The translations under genes and the position numbers were made by a program. Of a DNA stretch of 64,000 bases, positions 1-12,669 are shown one piece after another. This stretch comes from Clusia tigrina. Taxonomy: Eukaryota > Arthropoda > Insecta > Diptera > Clusiidae. Position 1 is the stretch's first letter; the number at the start of each line of letters is the position of its first letter. Under the pieces are notes generated by a model. It made no database searches. It was not told where the DNA came from and was given only the letters and a program-made list of their open reading frames with translations. Location of the stretch: positions 217,542,325-217,606,324 of the forward strand of contig OV050030.1 in assembly GCA_920105625.2 (NCBI GenBank), read 5' to 3'.

Positions 1-200
1 TTTACTGGAGCGAAATAAAACCTTGAAATTTTGTGACAATAAAGTATTCGAGCCTCTTATCAATTTAAGCTATCGCTGATAGCTATGCTACCCTTGAGTC
101 CCAAATCAAACACTGCTAAAACTTCAAATGGCCCTAACTTCTATATGGTGCTTCCTACACCTATCAAAGTTTGCAACAATCAAATGCTTGTAACTTTTTA

Positions 201-396
201 CTGGAGCATCATAAAATCTTGAAATTTTGTGATAATAAAGTACTCGAGACTCCAATCAATTTAAGCGATCGCTCATAGCTATGCTACCATTGAGACCTAA
301 ATAAAACTTTGATAAAACTTCTAATGGTCCTACCTTTTATAAGGGCCGTCCTATACCTATCAAAGTTTGCAACAATCAAATGCTTGTAACTTTTTA
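201..396 (+). repeat. Representative satellite monomer (196 bp)
   Basis: This is one full unit, phased arbitrarily at 'ctggagc'. In order it holds a 'cttgaaattttgtga' segment, a class-specific segment starting at 'gtactcg', the short inverted repeat AGCGAT/ATAGCT region around 'cgctcatagctatgct', the 'acttctaatggtcct' segment, a class-specific 'gggccgtcctatacc' segment, 'tatcaaagtttgcaac' and 'atgcttgtaactttt'. This particular unit belongs to the class marked by 'actccaatcaatttaa' and 'taagggccgtcc'. Phase and start are a convention, since the true boundary of a tandem monomer cannot be defined from an array interior. Confidence 0.9.
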
Positions 397-1740
397 CTGG
401 AGCGCCATAAAACCTTGAAATTTTGTGACAATAAAGTACTCGTGCCTCTTATCAATTTAAGCTGTCGCTTCTAGCTATGCTCCCCTTGACTCCATAATCA
501 ATCACTGATAAAACTTCAAATGGCCCTAACTTCTATATGGTGCGTCCTACACCTATCAAAGTTTGCAACAATCAAATGCTTGTAACTTTTTACTGGAGCA
601 TCATAAAATCTTGAAATTTTGTGACAGTAAAGTACTTGTGCGTCTTATCAATTTAAGTTATCGCTCATAGCTATGCTACCATTGAGTCACAAATCAAACA
701 GTGCTAAAACTTCAAATGGCCCTAGCTGCTATACGGTGCGTCCTATACCTATCAAAGTTTGCAGCAATCAAATGCTTGTAACTTTTTACTGGAGCGTCAT
801 AAAACCTTCAAATTTTGTGACAATAAAGTACTCGGGCCTCTTGTCAATTTAAGCTATCGCTCATAGCTATGCCACCCTTGAGTCCCAATTAAACACTGAT
901 AAAACTTCAAAAGGCCCTAACTTTTATAGGGTGCGTCCTATACTTATCAAGGTTAGCAACATTCAAATGCTTGTAACTTTTTACTGGAGCGTCATAAAAC
1001 CTTGAAATTTTGTGACAATAAAGTACTCGAGCTTCTTATCAAAGTACTCCATCGCTCTTAGCTATGCTACCATTGAGTCCCAAATCAAACACTGGTAAAA
1101 CTTCAAATGGCCCTAAGTTTCATACGGTGCGTCCTACACCTATCAAAGTTTGCAACAATCAAATGCTTGTAACTTTTTACTGGAGCGGCATAAAACCTTG
1201 AAAGTTTGTGACAGTAAAGTACTAGTGCCTCTTATCAATTTAATCTATTGCTCATAGCTATGCTACCCTTGAGTCCCAAATCAAACACCGATAAAACTTC
1301 AAATGGCCCTAACTTCTATGCGGTGCGTCCTATACCTTTCAAAGTTTGCAACATTCAAATGCTTGTAACTTTTTACTGGAGCGTCATAAAACCTTGAAAT
1401 TTTGTGACAGTAAAGTACTTGTGCGTCTTATCAATTTAAGTTATCGCTCATAGCTATGCTACCCTTGAGTCACAAATCAAACAGTGCTAAAACTTAAAAT
1501 GGCCCTAACTTCTATACGGTGCGTCCTCTAACTATCAAAGTTTGCAGCAATCTAATGCTTGTAACTTTTTACTGGAGCGTCATAAAACCTTGAAATTTTG
1601 TGACAATAAAGTACTCGAGCTTCTTATCAAAGTACTCCATCGCTCATAGCTATGCTCCCCTTGACTCCATAATCAATCACTGATAAAACTTCAAATGGCC
1701 CTAACTTCTATATGGTGCGTCCTGCACCTATCAAAGTTTG
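350..1740 (+). repeat. Seven-monomer block duplicated at 5340-6727
   Basis: This 1.39-kb stretch reappears 4,987 bp downstream with the same order of monomer variants. These include the rare 'accattgagtcacaaatc' unit, the unit ending 'cttatcaaggttagcaac', and the 'aaagtactccatcgctctt' unit. A few substitutions separate the copies (for example gctgtcgcttc against gctatcgctcc). The match breaks near 1740, where this copy reads 'gcaacaatc' and the other reads 'gcagcaatc'. Boundaries are accurate to about 30 bp only. Confidence 0.75.
663..679. other. Dyad (hairpin-capable) core of the monomer, example
   Basis: Most monomers contain AGCTAT-CGCTC-ATAGCT, a perfect 6-bp inverted repeat around a 5-base loop; a clean example is in the unit near 846-862. 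In the unit listed here the left arm is degenerate (AGTTAT). The loop varies (CGCTC, CACTC, TGCTC) while the right arm ATAGCT is nearly invariant. It could be a protein-binding dyad or a small cruciform, or simply a relic of the founding sequence. No CENP-B-box-like motif was found by eye. Confidence 0.5.
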
Positions 1741-1796
1741 CAACAATCAAATGTTTGTAACTTTTTACTGGAGCGTCATAAAACATTGAAATTTTG

Positions 1797-3554
1797 TGAC
1801 AGTAAAGTACTTCTGCATTTTATCAATTTAAATTATCGCTCATAGCTATGCTACCCTTGAGTCCCAAATCAAACACTCATATATCTTCAAATTGCCCTAA
1901 CTTCTAAACGGTGCGTCCTACACCTATCAAAGTTTGCAACAATCAAATGCTTGTAACTTTTTACTGGAGCGTCATAAGACCTTAAAATTTTGTGACAATA
2001 AAGTACTCGTGCCTCTTATCAATCTAAGCTATCGCTCATAGCTATGCTACTCTTGACTCCCAAATCAAACACCGATAAAACTTCAAATGGCCCTAACTTC
2101 TATGCGGTGCGGCCTATACTTATCAAGGTGAACAACATTCAAATGCTTGTAACTTTTTACTGGAGCGTAATAAAACCTTGAAATTTTGAGACAATAAAAT
2201 ACTCGCGCCTCTTGTCAATTAAAGCTATCGCTCATAGCTATACTCCCCTTGAGTCCCAAATTAAACACTGATAAAAATTCAAATGGCCTTAATTTCTATA
2301 TGGTGCGTCCTACACCTATCAAAGTTTGCAACAATCAAATGCTTGTAACTTTTTACTGGAGCATCATAAGACCTTAACATTTTGTGACAATAAAGTACTC
2401 GTGCCTCTTATCAATCTAAGCTATCGCTCATAGCTATGCTACTCTTGACTACAAAATAAAACACTGATAATACTTCAAATGGCCCTAACTTCTGTACGGT
2501 GCGTGCTACACCTATCAAAGTTTGCAACATTCAAATGCTTACTGGAACGTCATAAAACCTTGAAATCTTGTGACAGTAAAGTACTTGTGCGTCTTATCAA
2601 TTTAAGTTATCGCTCATAGCTATGCTACCCTTGAGTCACAAATCAAACAGTGCTAAAACTTAAAATGGCCCTAACTTCTATACGGTGCGTCCTCTAACTA
2701 TCAAAGCTTGCAGCAATCTAATGCTTGTAACTTTTTATTGGAGCGTCATAAAACATTGAAATTTTGTGACAGTAAAGTACTTCTGCATTTTATCAATTTA
2801 AATTATCGCTCATAGCTATGCTACCCTTGAGTCCCAAATCAAACACTCATATATCTTCAAATTGCCCTAACTTCTAAACGGTGCGTCCTACACCTATCAA
2901 AGTTTGCAACAATCAAATGCTTGTAACTTTTTACTGGAGCGTCATAAGACCTTAAAATTTTGTGACAATAAAGTACTCGTGCCTCTTATCAATCTAAGCT
3001 ATCGCTCATAGCTATGCTACTCTTGACTACAAAATAAAACACTGATAATACTTCAAATGGCCCTAACTTCTGTACGGTGCGTGCTACACCTATCAAAGTT
3101 TGCAACATTCAAATGCTTACTGGAACGTCATAAAACCTTGAAATCTTGTGACAATAAAGCAATCGTGCCTCTTATCAATTTGAGCTATCACTCATAGCTA
3201 TGCTACTCTTGACTCCCAAATCAAACACCGATAAAACTTCAAATGGCCCTAACTTCTATGCGGTGCGGCCTATACTTATCAAGGTGAACAACATTCAAAT
3301 GCTTGTAACTTTTTACTGGAGCGTAATAAAACCTTGAAATTTTGAGACAATAAAATACTCGCGCCTCTTGTCAATTAAAGCTATCGCTCATAGCTTTACT
3401 CCCCTTGAGTCCCAAATTAAACACTGATAAAAATTCAAATGGCCTTAATTTCTATATGGTGCGTCCTACACCTATCAAAGTTTGCAACAATCAAATGCTT
3501 GTAACTTTTTACTGGAGCATCATAAGACCTTAACATTTTGTGACAATAAAGTAC
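1797..3554 (+). repeat. Scrambled overlapping duplications
   Basis: Three different offsets overlap here. The monomer with 'cttctgcattttatc' at about 1801 recurs at 2771 (970 bp). The 'tcttgactacaaaataaa' unit at 2443 recurs at 3021 (578 bp). The block 2035-2395 with the unusual 'gtgcggcctatacttatc' and 'ttgagacaataaaatactcgcg' units recurs at about 3180-3554 (1,146 bp). Overlapping non-multiple periods indicate several successive unequal exchanges and not one HOR. Confidence 0.65.
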
Positions 3555-3901
3555 TTGTGCGTCTTATCAATTTAAGTTATCGCTCATAGCCATGCTACCA
3601 TTGAGTCACAAATCAAACAGTGCTAAAACTTCAAATGGCCCTAACTGCTATACGGTGCGTCCTATACCTATCAAAGTTTGCAGCAATCAAATGCTTGTAA
3701 CTTTTTACTGGAGCGTCATAAAACCTTCAAATTTTGTGACAATAAAGTATGTACTCGGGCCTCTTGTCAATTTAAGCTATCGCTCATAGCTATGCCACCC
3801 TTGAGTCCCAATTAAACACTGATAAAACTTCAAATGGCCCTAACTTCTATACAGTGCGCCTATACTTATCAAGGTTAGCAACATCCAAATGCTTGTAACT
3901 C

Positions 3902-4100
3902 TTTACTGGAGCGAAATAAAACCTTGAAATTTTGTGACAATAAAGTATTCGAGCCTCTTATCAATTTAAGCTATCGCTGATAGCTATGCTACCCTTGAGT
4001 CCCAAATCAAACACTGCTAAAACTTCAAATGGCCCTAACTTCTATATGGTGCGTCCTACACCTTTCAAAGTTTGCAACAATCAAATGCTTGTAACTTTTT
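3902..4100 (+). repeat. Copy of the first monomer of the window
   Basis: The unit with the rare junction 'tactggagcgaaataaaa' and 'tatcgctgatagctatgc' at position 1 onward recurs here at an offset of 3,901 bp. The next shared segment (about 4090-4310 against 385-605) has a different offset of 3,705 bp. One monomer present in the first copy is therefore absent from this one. Confidence 0.7.
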
Positions 4101-4754
4101 ACTGGAGCGCCATAAAACCTTGAAATTTTGTGACAATAAAGTACTCGTGCCTCTTATCAATTTAAGCTATCGCTTCTAGCTATGCTCCCCTTGATTCCAT
4201 AATCAATCACTGATAAAACTTCAAATGGCCCTAACTTCTATATGGTGCGTCCTACACCTATCAAAGTTTGCAACAATCAAATGCTTGTGACTTTTTACTG
4301 GAGCATCATAAAATCTTGAAATTTTGTGACAGTAAAGTACTTGTGCGTCTTATCAATTTAAGTTATCGCTCATAGCTATGCTACCCTTGAGTCACAAATC
4401 AAACAGTGCTAAAACTTCAAATGGCCCTAACTTCTATACGGTGCGTCCTATACCTATCAAAGTTTGCAGCAATCAAATGCTTGTAACTTTTTACTGGAGC
4501 GTCATAAAACCTTCAAATTTTGTGACAATAAATTACTCGTGCCTCTTGTCAATTAAAGCTATCGCTCATAGCTATGCTACCCTTGACTCCATAATCAATC
4601 ACTGATATAACTTCAAATGGCCCTAACTTCTAAACGGTGCGTCCTACACCTATCAAAGTTTGCAACATTCAAATGCTTACTGGAACGTCATAAAACCTTG
4701 AAATTTTGTGACAATAAAGCACTCGCGCCTCTTGTCAATTAAAGCTATCACTCA

Positions 4755-4766
4755 TAGCTATCAAAG
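4755..4766 (+). repeat. Truncated 118-bp monomer junction 1
   Basis: The sequence 'catagctatcaaagtttt' joins the dyad region directly to the 'tatcaaag' segment, removing about 78 bp. The shared tetranucleotide CTAT lies at both deletion ends, consistent with a microhomology-mediated event. The monomer immediately upstream always carries the 10-bp deletion 'aaatgcttactggaacg'. Confidence 0.9.
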
Positions 4767-5744
4767 TTTTCACCAATCAAGTGCTTGTAACATTTTACTG
4801 GAGCATCATAAAATCTTGAAATTTTGTGATAATAAAGTACTCGAGACTCCAATCAATTTAAACGATCGCTCATAGCTATGCTACCATTGAATCCTAAATA
4901 AAACACTGATAAAACTTCAAATGGTCCTAACTTTTATAAGGGCCGTCCTATACCTATCAAAGTTTGCAACAATCAAATGCTTGTAACTTTTTACTGGAGC
5001 GTCATAAAGCCTTGAAATTTTGAGACAATAAAATATTCGCGCCTCTTGTCAATTAAAGCTATCGCTCATAGCTATACTCCCCTTGAGTCCCAAATCAAAC
5101 ACTGATAAAAATTCAAATGGCCTTAACTGCTATACGGTGCGTCCTATACCTATCAAAGTTTGCAGCAATCAAATGCTTGTAACTTTTTACTGGAGCGTCA
5201 TAAAACCTTCAAATTTTGTGACAATAAAGTACTCGGGCCTCTTGTCAATTTAAGCTATCGCTCATAGCTATGCCACCCTTGAGTCGCAATTAAACACTGA
5301 TAAAACTTCAAATGGCCCTAACTTCTATACAGTGCGCCTATACTTATCAAAGTTTGCAACAATCAAATGCTTGTAACTTTTTACTGGAGCGCCATAAAAC
5401 CTTGAAATTTTGTGACAATAAAGTACTCGTGCCTCTTATCAATTTAAGCTATCGCTCCTAGCTATGCTCCCCTTGACTCCATAATCAATCACTGATAAAA
5501 CTTCAAATGGCCCAAACTTCTATATGGTGCGTCCTACACTTATCAAAGTTTGCAACAATCAAATGCTTGTAACTTTTTACTGGAGCATCATAAAATCTTG
5601 AAATTTTGTGACAGTAAAGTACTTGTGCGTCTTATCAAATTAAGTTATCGCTCATAGCTATGCTACCATTGAGTCACAAATCAAACAGTGCTAAAACTTC
5701 AAATGGCCCTAACTGCTATACGGTGCGTCCTATACCTATCAAAG

Positions 5745-8700
5745 TTTGCAGCAATCAAATGCTTGTAACTTTTTACTGGAGCGTCATAAAACCTTCAAAT
5801 TTTGTGACAATAAAGTACTCGGGCCTCTTGGCAATTTAAGCTATCGCTCATAGCTATGCCACCCTTGAGTCCCAATTAAACACTGATAAAACTTCAAATG
5901 GCCCTAACTTTTATAGGGTGCGTCCTATACTTATCAAGGTTAGCAACATTCAAATGCTTGTAACTTTTTACTGGAGCGTCATAAAACCTTGAAATTTTGT
6001 GACAATAAAGTACTCGAGCTTCTTATCAAAGTACTCCATCGCTCTTAGCTATGCTACCCTTGAGTCCCAAATCAAACACTGGTAAAACTTCAAATGGCCC
6101 TAAGTTTCATACGGTGCGTCCTACACCTATCAAATTTTGCAACAATCAAATGCTTGTAACTTTTTACTGGAGCGGCATAAAACCTTGAAAGTTTGTGACA
6201 GTAAAGTACTAGTGCCTCTTATCAATTTAATCTATTGCTCATAGCTATGCTACCCTTGAGTCCCAAATCAAACACCGATAAAACTTCAAATGGCCCTAAC
6301 TTCTATGCGGTGCGTCCTATACCTTTCAAAGTTTGCAACATTCAAATGCTTGTAACTTTTTACTGGAGCGTCATAAAACCTTGAAATTTTGTGACAATAA
6401 AGTACTTGTGCGTCTTATCAATTTAAGATCTCGCTCATAGCTATGCTACCCTTGAGTCACAAATCAAACAGTGCTAAAACTTAAAATGGCCCTAACTTCT
6501 ATACGGTGCGTCCTCTAACTATCAAAGTTTGCAGCAATCTAATGCTTGTAACTTTTTACTGGAGCGTCATAAAACCTTGAAATTTTGTGACAATAAAGTA
6601 CTCGAGCTTCTTATCAAAGTACTCCATCGCTCATAGCTATGCTCCCCTTGACTCCATAATCAATCACTGATAAAACTTCAAATGGCCCTAACTTCTATAT
6701 GGTGCGTCCTACACCTATCAAAGTTTGCAGCAATCAAATGCTTGTAACTTTTTACTGGAGCGTCATAAAACCTTCAAATTTTGTGACAATAAAGTACTCG
6801 GGCCTCTTGTCAATTTAAGCTATCGCTCATAGCTATGCCACCCTTGAGTCCCAATTAAACACTGATAAAACTTCAAATGGCCCTAACTTTTATAGGGTGC
6901 GTCCTATACTTATCAAGGTTAGCAACATTCAAATGCTTGTAACTTTTTACTGGAGCGTCATAAAACCTTGAAATTTTGTGACAATAAAGTACTCGAGCTT
7001 CTTATCAAAGTACTCCATCGCTCTTAGCTATGCTACCCTTGAGTCCCAAATCAAACACTGGTAAAACTTCAAATGGCCCTAAGTTTCATACGGTGCGTCC
7101 TACACCTATCAAAGTTTGCAACAATCAAATGCTTGTAACTTTTAACTGGAGCGGCATAAAACCTTGAAAGTTTGTGACAGTAAAGTACTAGTGCCTCTTA
7201 TCAATTTAATCTATTGCTCATAGCTATGCTACCCTTGAGTCCCAAATCAAACACCGATAAAACTTCAAATGGCCCTAACTTCTATGCGGTGCGTCCTATA
7301 CCTTTCAAAGTTTGCAACATTCAAATGCTTGTAACTTTTTACTGGAGCGTCATAAAACCTTGAAATTTTGTGACAGTAAAGTAATTGTGCGTCTTATCAA
7401 TTTAAGTTATCGCTCATAGCTATGCTACCCTTAAGTCACAAATCAAACAGTGCTAAAATTTAAAATGGTCCTAACTTCTATACGGTGCGTCCTCTACCTA
7501 TCAAAGTTTGCAGCAATCTAATGCTTGTAACTTTTTACTGGAGCGTCATAAAACCTTGAAATTTTGTGACAATAAAGTACTCGAGCTTCTTATCAAAGTA
7601 CTCCATCGCTCATAGCTATGCTCCCCTTGACTCCATAATCAATCACTGATAAAACTTCAAATGGCCCTAACTTCTATATGGTGCGTCCTGCACCTATCAA
7701 AGTTTGCAACAATCAAATGCTTGTAACTTTTTACTGGAGCGTCATAAAACATTGAAATTTTGTGACAGTAAAGTACTTCTGCATTTTATCAATTTAAATT
7801 ATCGCTCATAGCTATACTCCCCTTGAGTCCCAAATCAAACACTGATAAAAGTTATCGCTCATAGCTATGCTACCCTTGAGTCACAAATCAAACAGTGCTA
7901 AAACTTAAAATGGCCCTAACTTCTATACGGTGCGTCCTCTAACTATCAAAGTTTGCAGCAATCTAATGCTTGTAACTTTTTACTGGAGCGTCATAAAACC
8001 TTGAAATTTTGTGACAATAAAGTACTCGAGCTTCTTATCAAAGTACTCCATCGCTCATAGCTATGCTCCCCTTGACTCCATAATCAATCACTGATAAAAC
8101 TTCAAATGGCCCTAACTTATATATGGTGCGTCCTACACCTATCAAAGTTTGCAGCAATCAAATGCTTGTAACTTTTTACTGGAGCGTCATAAAACCTTCA
8201 AATTTTGTGACAATAAAGTACTCGGGCCTCTTGTCAATTTAAGCTATCGCTCATAGCTATGCCACCCTTGAGTCCCAATTAAACACTGATAAAACTTCAA
8301 ATGGCCCTAACTTTTATAGGGTGCGTCCTATACTTATCAAGGTTAGCAACATTCAATTGCTTGTAACTTTTTACTGGAGCTTCATAAAACCTTGAAATTT
8401 TGTGACAATAAAGTACTCGAGCTTCTTATCAAAGTACTCCATCGCTCTTAGCTATGCTACCCTTGAGTCCCAAATCAAACACTGGTAAAACTTCAAATGG
8501 CCCTAAGTTTCATACGGTGCGTCCTACACCTATCAAAGTTTGCAACAATCAAATGCTTGTAACTTTTAACTGGAGCGGTATAAAACCTTGAAAGTTTGTG
8601 ACAGTAAAGTACTAGTGCCTCTTATCAATTTAATCTATTGCTCATAGCTATGCTACCCTTGAGTCCCAAATCAAACACCGATAAAACTTCAAATGGCCCT

Positions 8701-9125
8701 AACTTCTATGCGGTGCGTCCTATACCTTTCAAAGTTTGCAACATTCAAATGCTTGTAACTTTTTACTGGAGCGTCATAAAACCTTGAAATTTTGTGACAG
8801 TAAAGTAATTGTGCGTCTTATCAATTTAAGTTATCGCTCATAGCTATGCTACCCTTAAGTCACAAATCAAACAGTGCTAAAATTTAAAATGGTCCTAACT
8901 TCTATACGGTGCGTCCTCTACCTATCAAAGTTTGCAGCAATCTAATGCTTGTAACTTTTTACTGGAGCGTCATAAAACCTTGAAATTTTGTGACAATAAA
9001 GTACTCGAGCTTCTTATCAAAGTACTCCATCGCTCATAGCTATGCTCCCCTTGACTCCATAATCAATCACTGATAAAACTTCAAATGGCCCTAACTTCTA
9101 TATGGTGCGTCCTGCACCTATCAAA
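5745..9125 (+). repeat. Five-monomer HOR, three copies
   Basis: A five-monomer unit of about 979 bp occurs at about 5745-6723, 6724-7700 and 8140-9125. Each unit runs in the same order: the 'actcgggcctcttgtc' monomer with 'cttatcaaggttagc'; the 'aaagtactccatcgctctt' monomer; the 'actagtgcctcttatcaatttaatctattgc' monomer; the 'gtgcgtcttatcaatt' monomer with 'cctctaactatc' or 'cctctacctatc'; and the second 'aaagtactcc' monomer. Copies two and three are separated by a rearranged insert containing the short junction at 7850. Confidence 0.75.
7836..7866 (+). repeat. Deletion junction leaving a ~52-bp partial monomer
   Basis: The sequence jumps from 'aaacactgataaaa' directly into 'gttatcgctcatagc', skipping most of one monomer. 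The interval between equivalent landmarks in the flanking HOR copies is 1,424 bp, which is seven monomers plus about 52 bp. It is a unique junction in this window and marks an illegitimate exchange out of register. Confidence 0.75.
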
Positions 9126-9808
9126 GTTTGCAACAATCAAATGCTTGTAACTTTTTACTGGAGCGTCATAAAACATTGAAATTTTGTGACAGTAAAGTAC
9201 TTCTGCATTTTATCAATTTAAATTATCGCTCATAGCTATGCTACCCTTGAGTCCCAAATCAAACACTCATATATCTTCAAATTGCCCTAACTTCTAAACG
9301 GTGCGTCCTACACCTATCAAAGTTTTCAACAATCAAGTGCTTGTAACATTTTACTGGAGCATCATAAAATCTTGAAATTTTGTGTCAGTAAAGTACTCTT
9401 GCGTCTTATCAATTTAAGTTATCGCTCGTAGCTTTGCTACCCTTGAGTCACAAATCAAACAGTGCTAAAACTTCAAATGGCCCTAACTTCTATACGGTGC
9501 GTCCTATACCTATCAAAGTTTGCAGCAATCAAATGCTTGTAACTTTTTACTGGAGCGTCATAAAACATTGAAATTTGGTACAGTAAAGTACTTCTGCGTC
9601 TTATCAATTTAAGTTATCGCTCATAGCTTGCTACCCTTGAGTCCCAAATCAAACACTGATATAACTTCAAATGGCCCTAACTTCTAAACGGTGCGTCCTA
9701 CACCTATCAAAGTTTGCAACATTCAAATGCTTACTGGAACGTCATAAAACCTTGAAATTTTGTGACAATAAAGCACTCGCGCCTCTTGTCAATTAAAGCT
9801 ATCACTCA

Positions 9809-9820
9809 TAGCTATCAAAG
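9809..9820 (+). repeat. Truncated 118-bp monomer junction 2
   Basis: This has the same breakpoint and flanking monomers as the junction at 4755, followed by the same 'actccaatcaatttaaac' class monomer. Confidence 0.9.
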
Positions 9821-10668
9821 TTTTCACCAATCAAGTGCTTGTAACATTTTACTGGAGCATCATAAAATCTTGAAATTTTGTGATAATAAAGTACTCGAGA
9901 CTCCAATCAATTTAAACGTTCGCTCATAGCTATGCTACCATTGAATCCTAAATAAAACACTGATAAAACTTCAAATGGTCCTAACTTTTATAAGGGCCAT
10001 CCTATACCTATCAAAGTTTGCAACAATCAAATGCTTGTAACTTTTTACTGGAGCGTCATAAAGCCTTGAAATTTTGAGACAATAAAATATTCGCGCCTCT
10101 TGTCAATTAAAGCTATCGCTCATAGCTATACTCCCCTTGAGTCCCAAATCAAACACTGATAAAAATTCAAATGGCCTTAACTTCTATATGGTGCGTCCTA
10201 CACCTATCAAAGTTTGCAACAATCAAATGCTTGTAACTTTTTACTGGAGCGTCATAAGACCTTAAAATTTTGTGACAATAAAGTACTCGTGCCTCTTATC
10301 AATCTAAGCTATCGCTCATAGCTATGCTACCCTTGACTACAAAATAAAACACTGATAAAACTTCAAATGGCCCTAACTTTTATAGGGTGCGTCCTATACT
10401 TATCAAGGTTAGCAACATTCAAATGCTTGTAACTTTTCACTGGAGCGTCATAAAACCTTGAAATTTTGTGACAATAAAGTACTCGAGCTTCTTATCAAAC
10501 TACTCCATCGCTCTTAGCTATGCTACCCTTGAGTCCCAATTAAACACTGGTAAAACTTCAAATGGCCCTAAGTTTCATACGGTGCGTCCTACACCTATCA
10601 AAGTTTGCAACAATCAAATGCTTGTAACTTTTTACTGGAGCGTCATAAAACCTTGAAATTTTGTGACA

Positions 10669-12230
10669 GTAAAGTAATTGTGCGTCTTATCAATTTAAGT
10701 TATCGCTCATAGCTATGCTACCCTTAAGTCACAAATCAAACAGTGCTAAAATTTAAAATGGTCCTAACTTCTATACGGTCCGTCCTCTACCTATCAAAGT
10801 TTGCAGCAATCTAATGCTTGTAACTTTTTACTGGAGCGTCATAAAACCTTGAAATTTTGTGACAATAAAGTACTCGAGCTTCTTATCAAAGTACTCCATC
10901 GCTCATAGCTATGCTCCCCTTGACGCCATAATCAATCACTGATAAAACTTCAAATGGCCCTAACTTCTATATGGTGCGTCCTGCACCTATCAAAGTTAGC
11001 AACAATCAAATGCTTGTAACTTTTTACTGGAGCGTCATAAAACATTGAAATTTTGTGACAGTAAAGTACTTCTGCATTTTATCAATTTAAATTATCGCTC
11101 ATAGCTATGCTACCCTTGAGTCCCAAATCAAACACTCATATATCTTCAAATTGCCCTAACTTCTAAACGGTGCGTCCTACACCTATCAAAGTTTTCAACA
11201 ATCAAGTGCTTGTAACATTTTACTGGAGCATCATAAAATCTTGAAATTTTGTGACAGTAAAGTACTCTTGCGTCTTATCAATTTAAGTTATCGCTCGTAG
11301 CTATGCTACCCTTGAGTCACAAATCAAACAGTGCTAAAACTTCAAATGGCCCTAACTTCTATACGGTGCGTCCTATACCTATCAAAGTTTGCAGCAATCA
11401 AATGATTGTAACTTTTTACTGGAGCGTCATAAAACCTTGAAATTTTGTGACAGTAAAGTAATTGTGCGTCTTATCAATTTAAGTTATCGCTCATAGCTAT
11501 GCTACCCTTAAGTCACAAATCAAACAGTGCTAAAATTTAAAATGGTCCTAACTTCTATACGGTGCGTCCTCTACCTATCAAAGTTTGCAGCAATCTAATG
11601 CTTGTAACTTTTTACTGGAGCGTCATAAAACCTTGAAATTTTGTGACAATAAAGTACTCGAGCATCTTATCAAAGTACTCCATCGCTCATAGCTATGCTC
11701 CCCTTGACTCCATAATCAATCACTGATAAAATTTCAAATGGCCCTAACTTCTATATGGTGCGTCCTGCACCTATCAAAGTTTGCAACAATCAAATGCTTG
11801 TAACTTTTTACTGGAGCGTCATAAAACATTGAAATTTTGTGACAGTAAAGTACTTCTGCATTTTATCAATTTAAATTATCGCTCATAGCTATGCTACCCT
11901 TGAGTCCCAAATCAAACACTCATATATCTTCAAATTGCCCTAACTTCTAAACGATGCGTCCTACACCTATCAAAGTTTTCAACAATCAAGTGCTTGTAAC
12001 ATTTTACTGGAGCATCATAAAATCTTGAAATTTTGTGACAGTAAAGTACTCTTGCGTCTTATCAATTTAAGTTATCGCTCGTAGCTATGCTACCCTTGAG
12101 TCATAAATCAAACAGTGCTAAAACTTCAAATGGCCCTAACTTCTATACGGTGCGTCCTATACCTATCAAAGTTTGCAGCAATCAAATGCTTGTAACTTTT
12201 TACTGGAGCGTCATAAAACCTTCAAATTTT
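10669..12230 (+). repeat. Four-monomer HOR, two copies
   Basis: The distinctive monomer with 'aaagtaattgtgcgtctt', 'cccttaagtcacaaatc' and 'aaatttaaaatggtcc' starts near 10669 and again near 11453, an offset of exactly four 196-bp monomers (784 bp). The three following monomers also match in order, including the 'ctcatatatcttcaaattg' unit. The copies differ at a handful of bases such as 'gcttctt' against 'gcatctt'. Confidence 0.75.
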
Positions 12231-12657
12231 CTGACAATAAATTAGTCGTGCCTCTTGTCAATTAAAGCTATCGCTCATAGCTATGCTACCCTTGACTCCA
12301 TAATCAATCACTGATAAAACTTCAAATGGCCCTAACTTCTATATGGTGCGTCCTACACCTATCAAAGTTTGCAACAATCAAATGCTTGTAACTTTTTACT
12401 GGAGCGTCATAAAACATTGAAATTTGGTACAGTAAAGTACTTCTGCGTCTTATCAATTTAAGTTATCGCTCATAGCTTGCTACCCTTGAGTCCCAAATCA
12501 AACACTGATATAACTTCAAATGGCCCTAACTTCTAAACGGTGCGTCCTACACCTATCAAAGTTTGCAGCATTCAAATGCTTACTGGAACGTCATAAAACC
12601 TTGAAATTTTGTGACAATAAAGCACTCGCGCCTCTTGTCAATTAAAGCTATCACTCA

Positions 12658-12669
12658 TAGCTATCAAAG
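12658..12669 (+). repeat. Truncated 118-bp monomer junction 3
   Basis: This is the same junction, lying in the first copy of the ~3.6-kb HOR. Confidence 0.9.

Noticed and set aside
4378..4605. Family of 62-80 aa plus-strand open frames (e.g. here, 27651, 31365, 37231, 51307) with near-identical protein sequence
   Set aside because: They lie entirely within the satellite, span more than one monomer with a frame change per unit, start at whichever ATG a variant creates, and have no domain or coding signature. They are by-products of the repeat.
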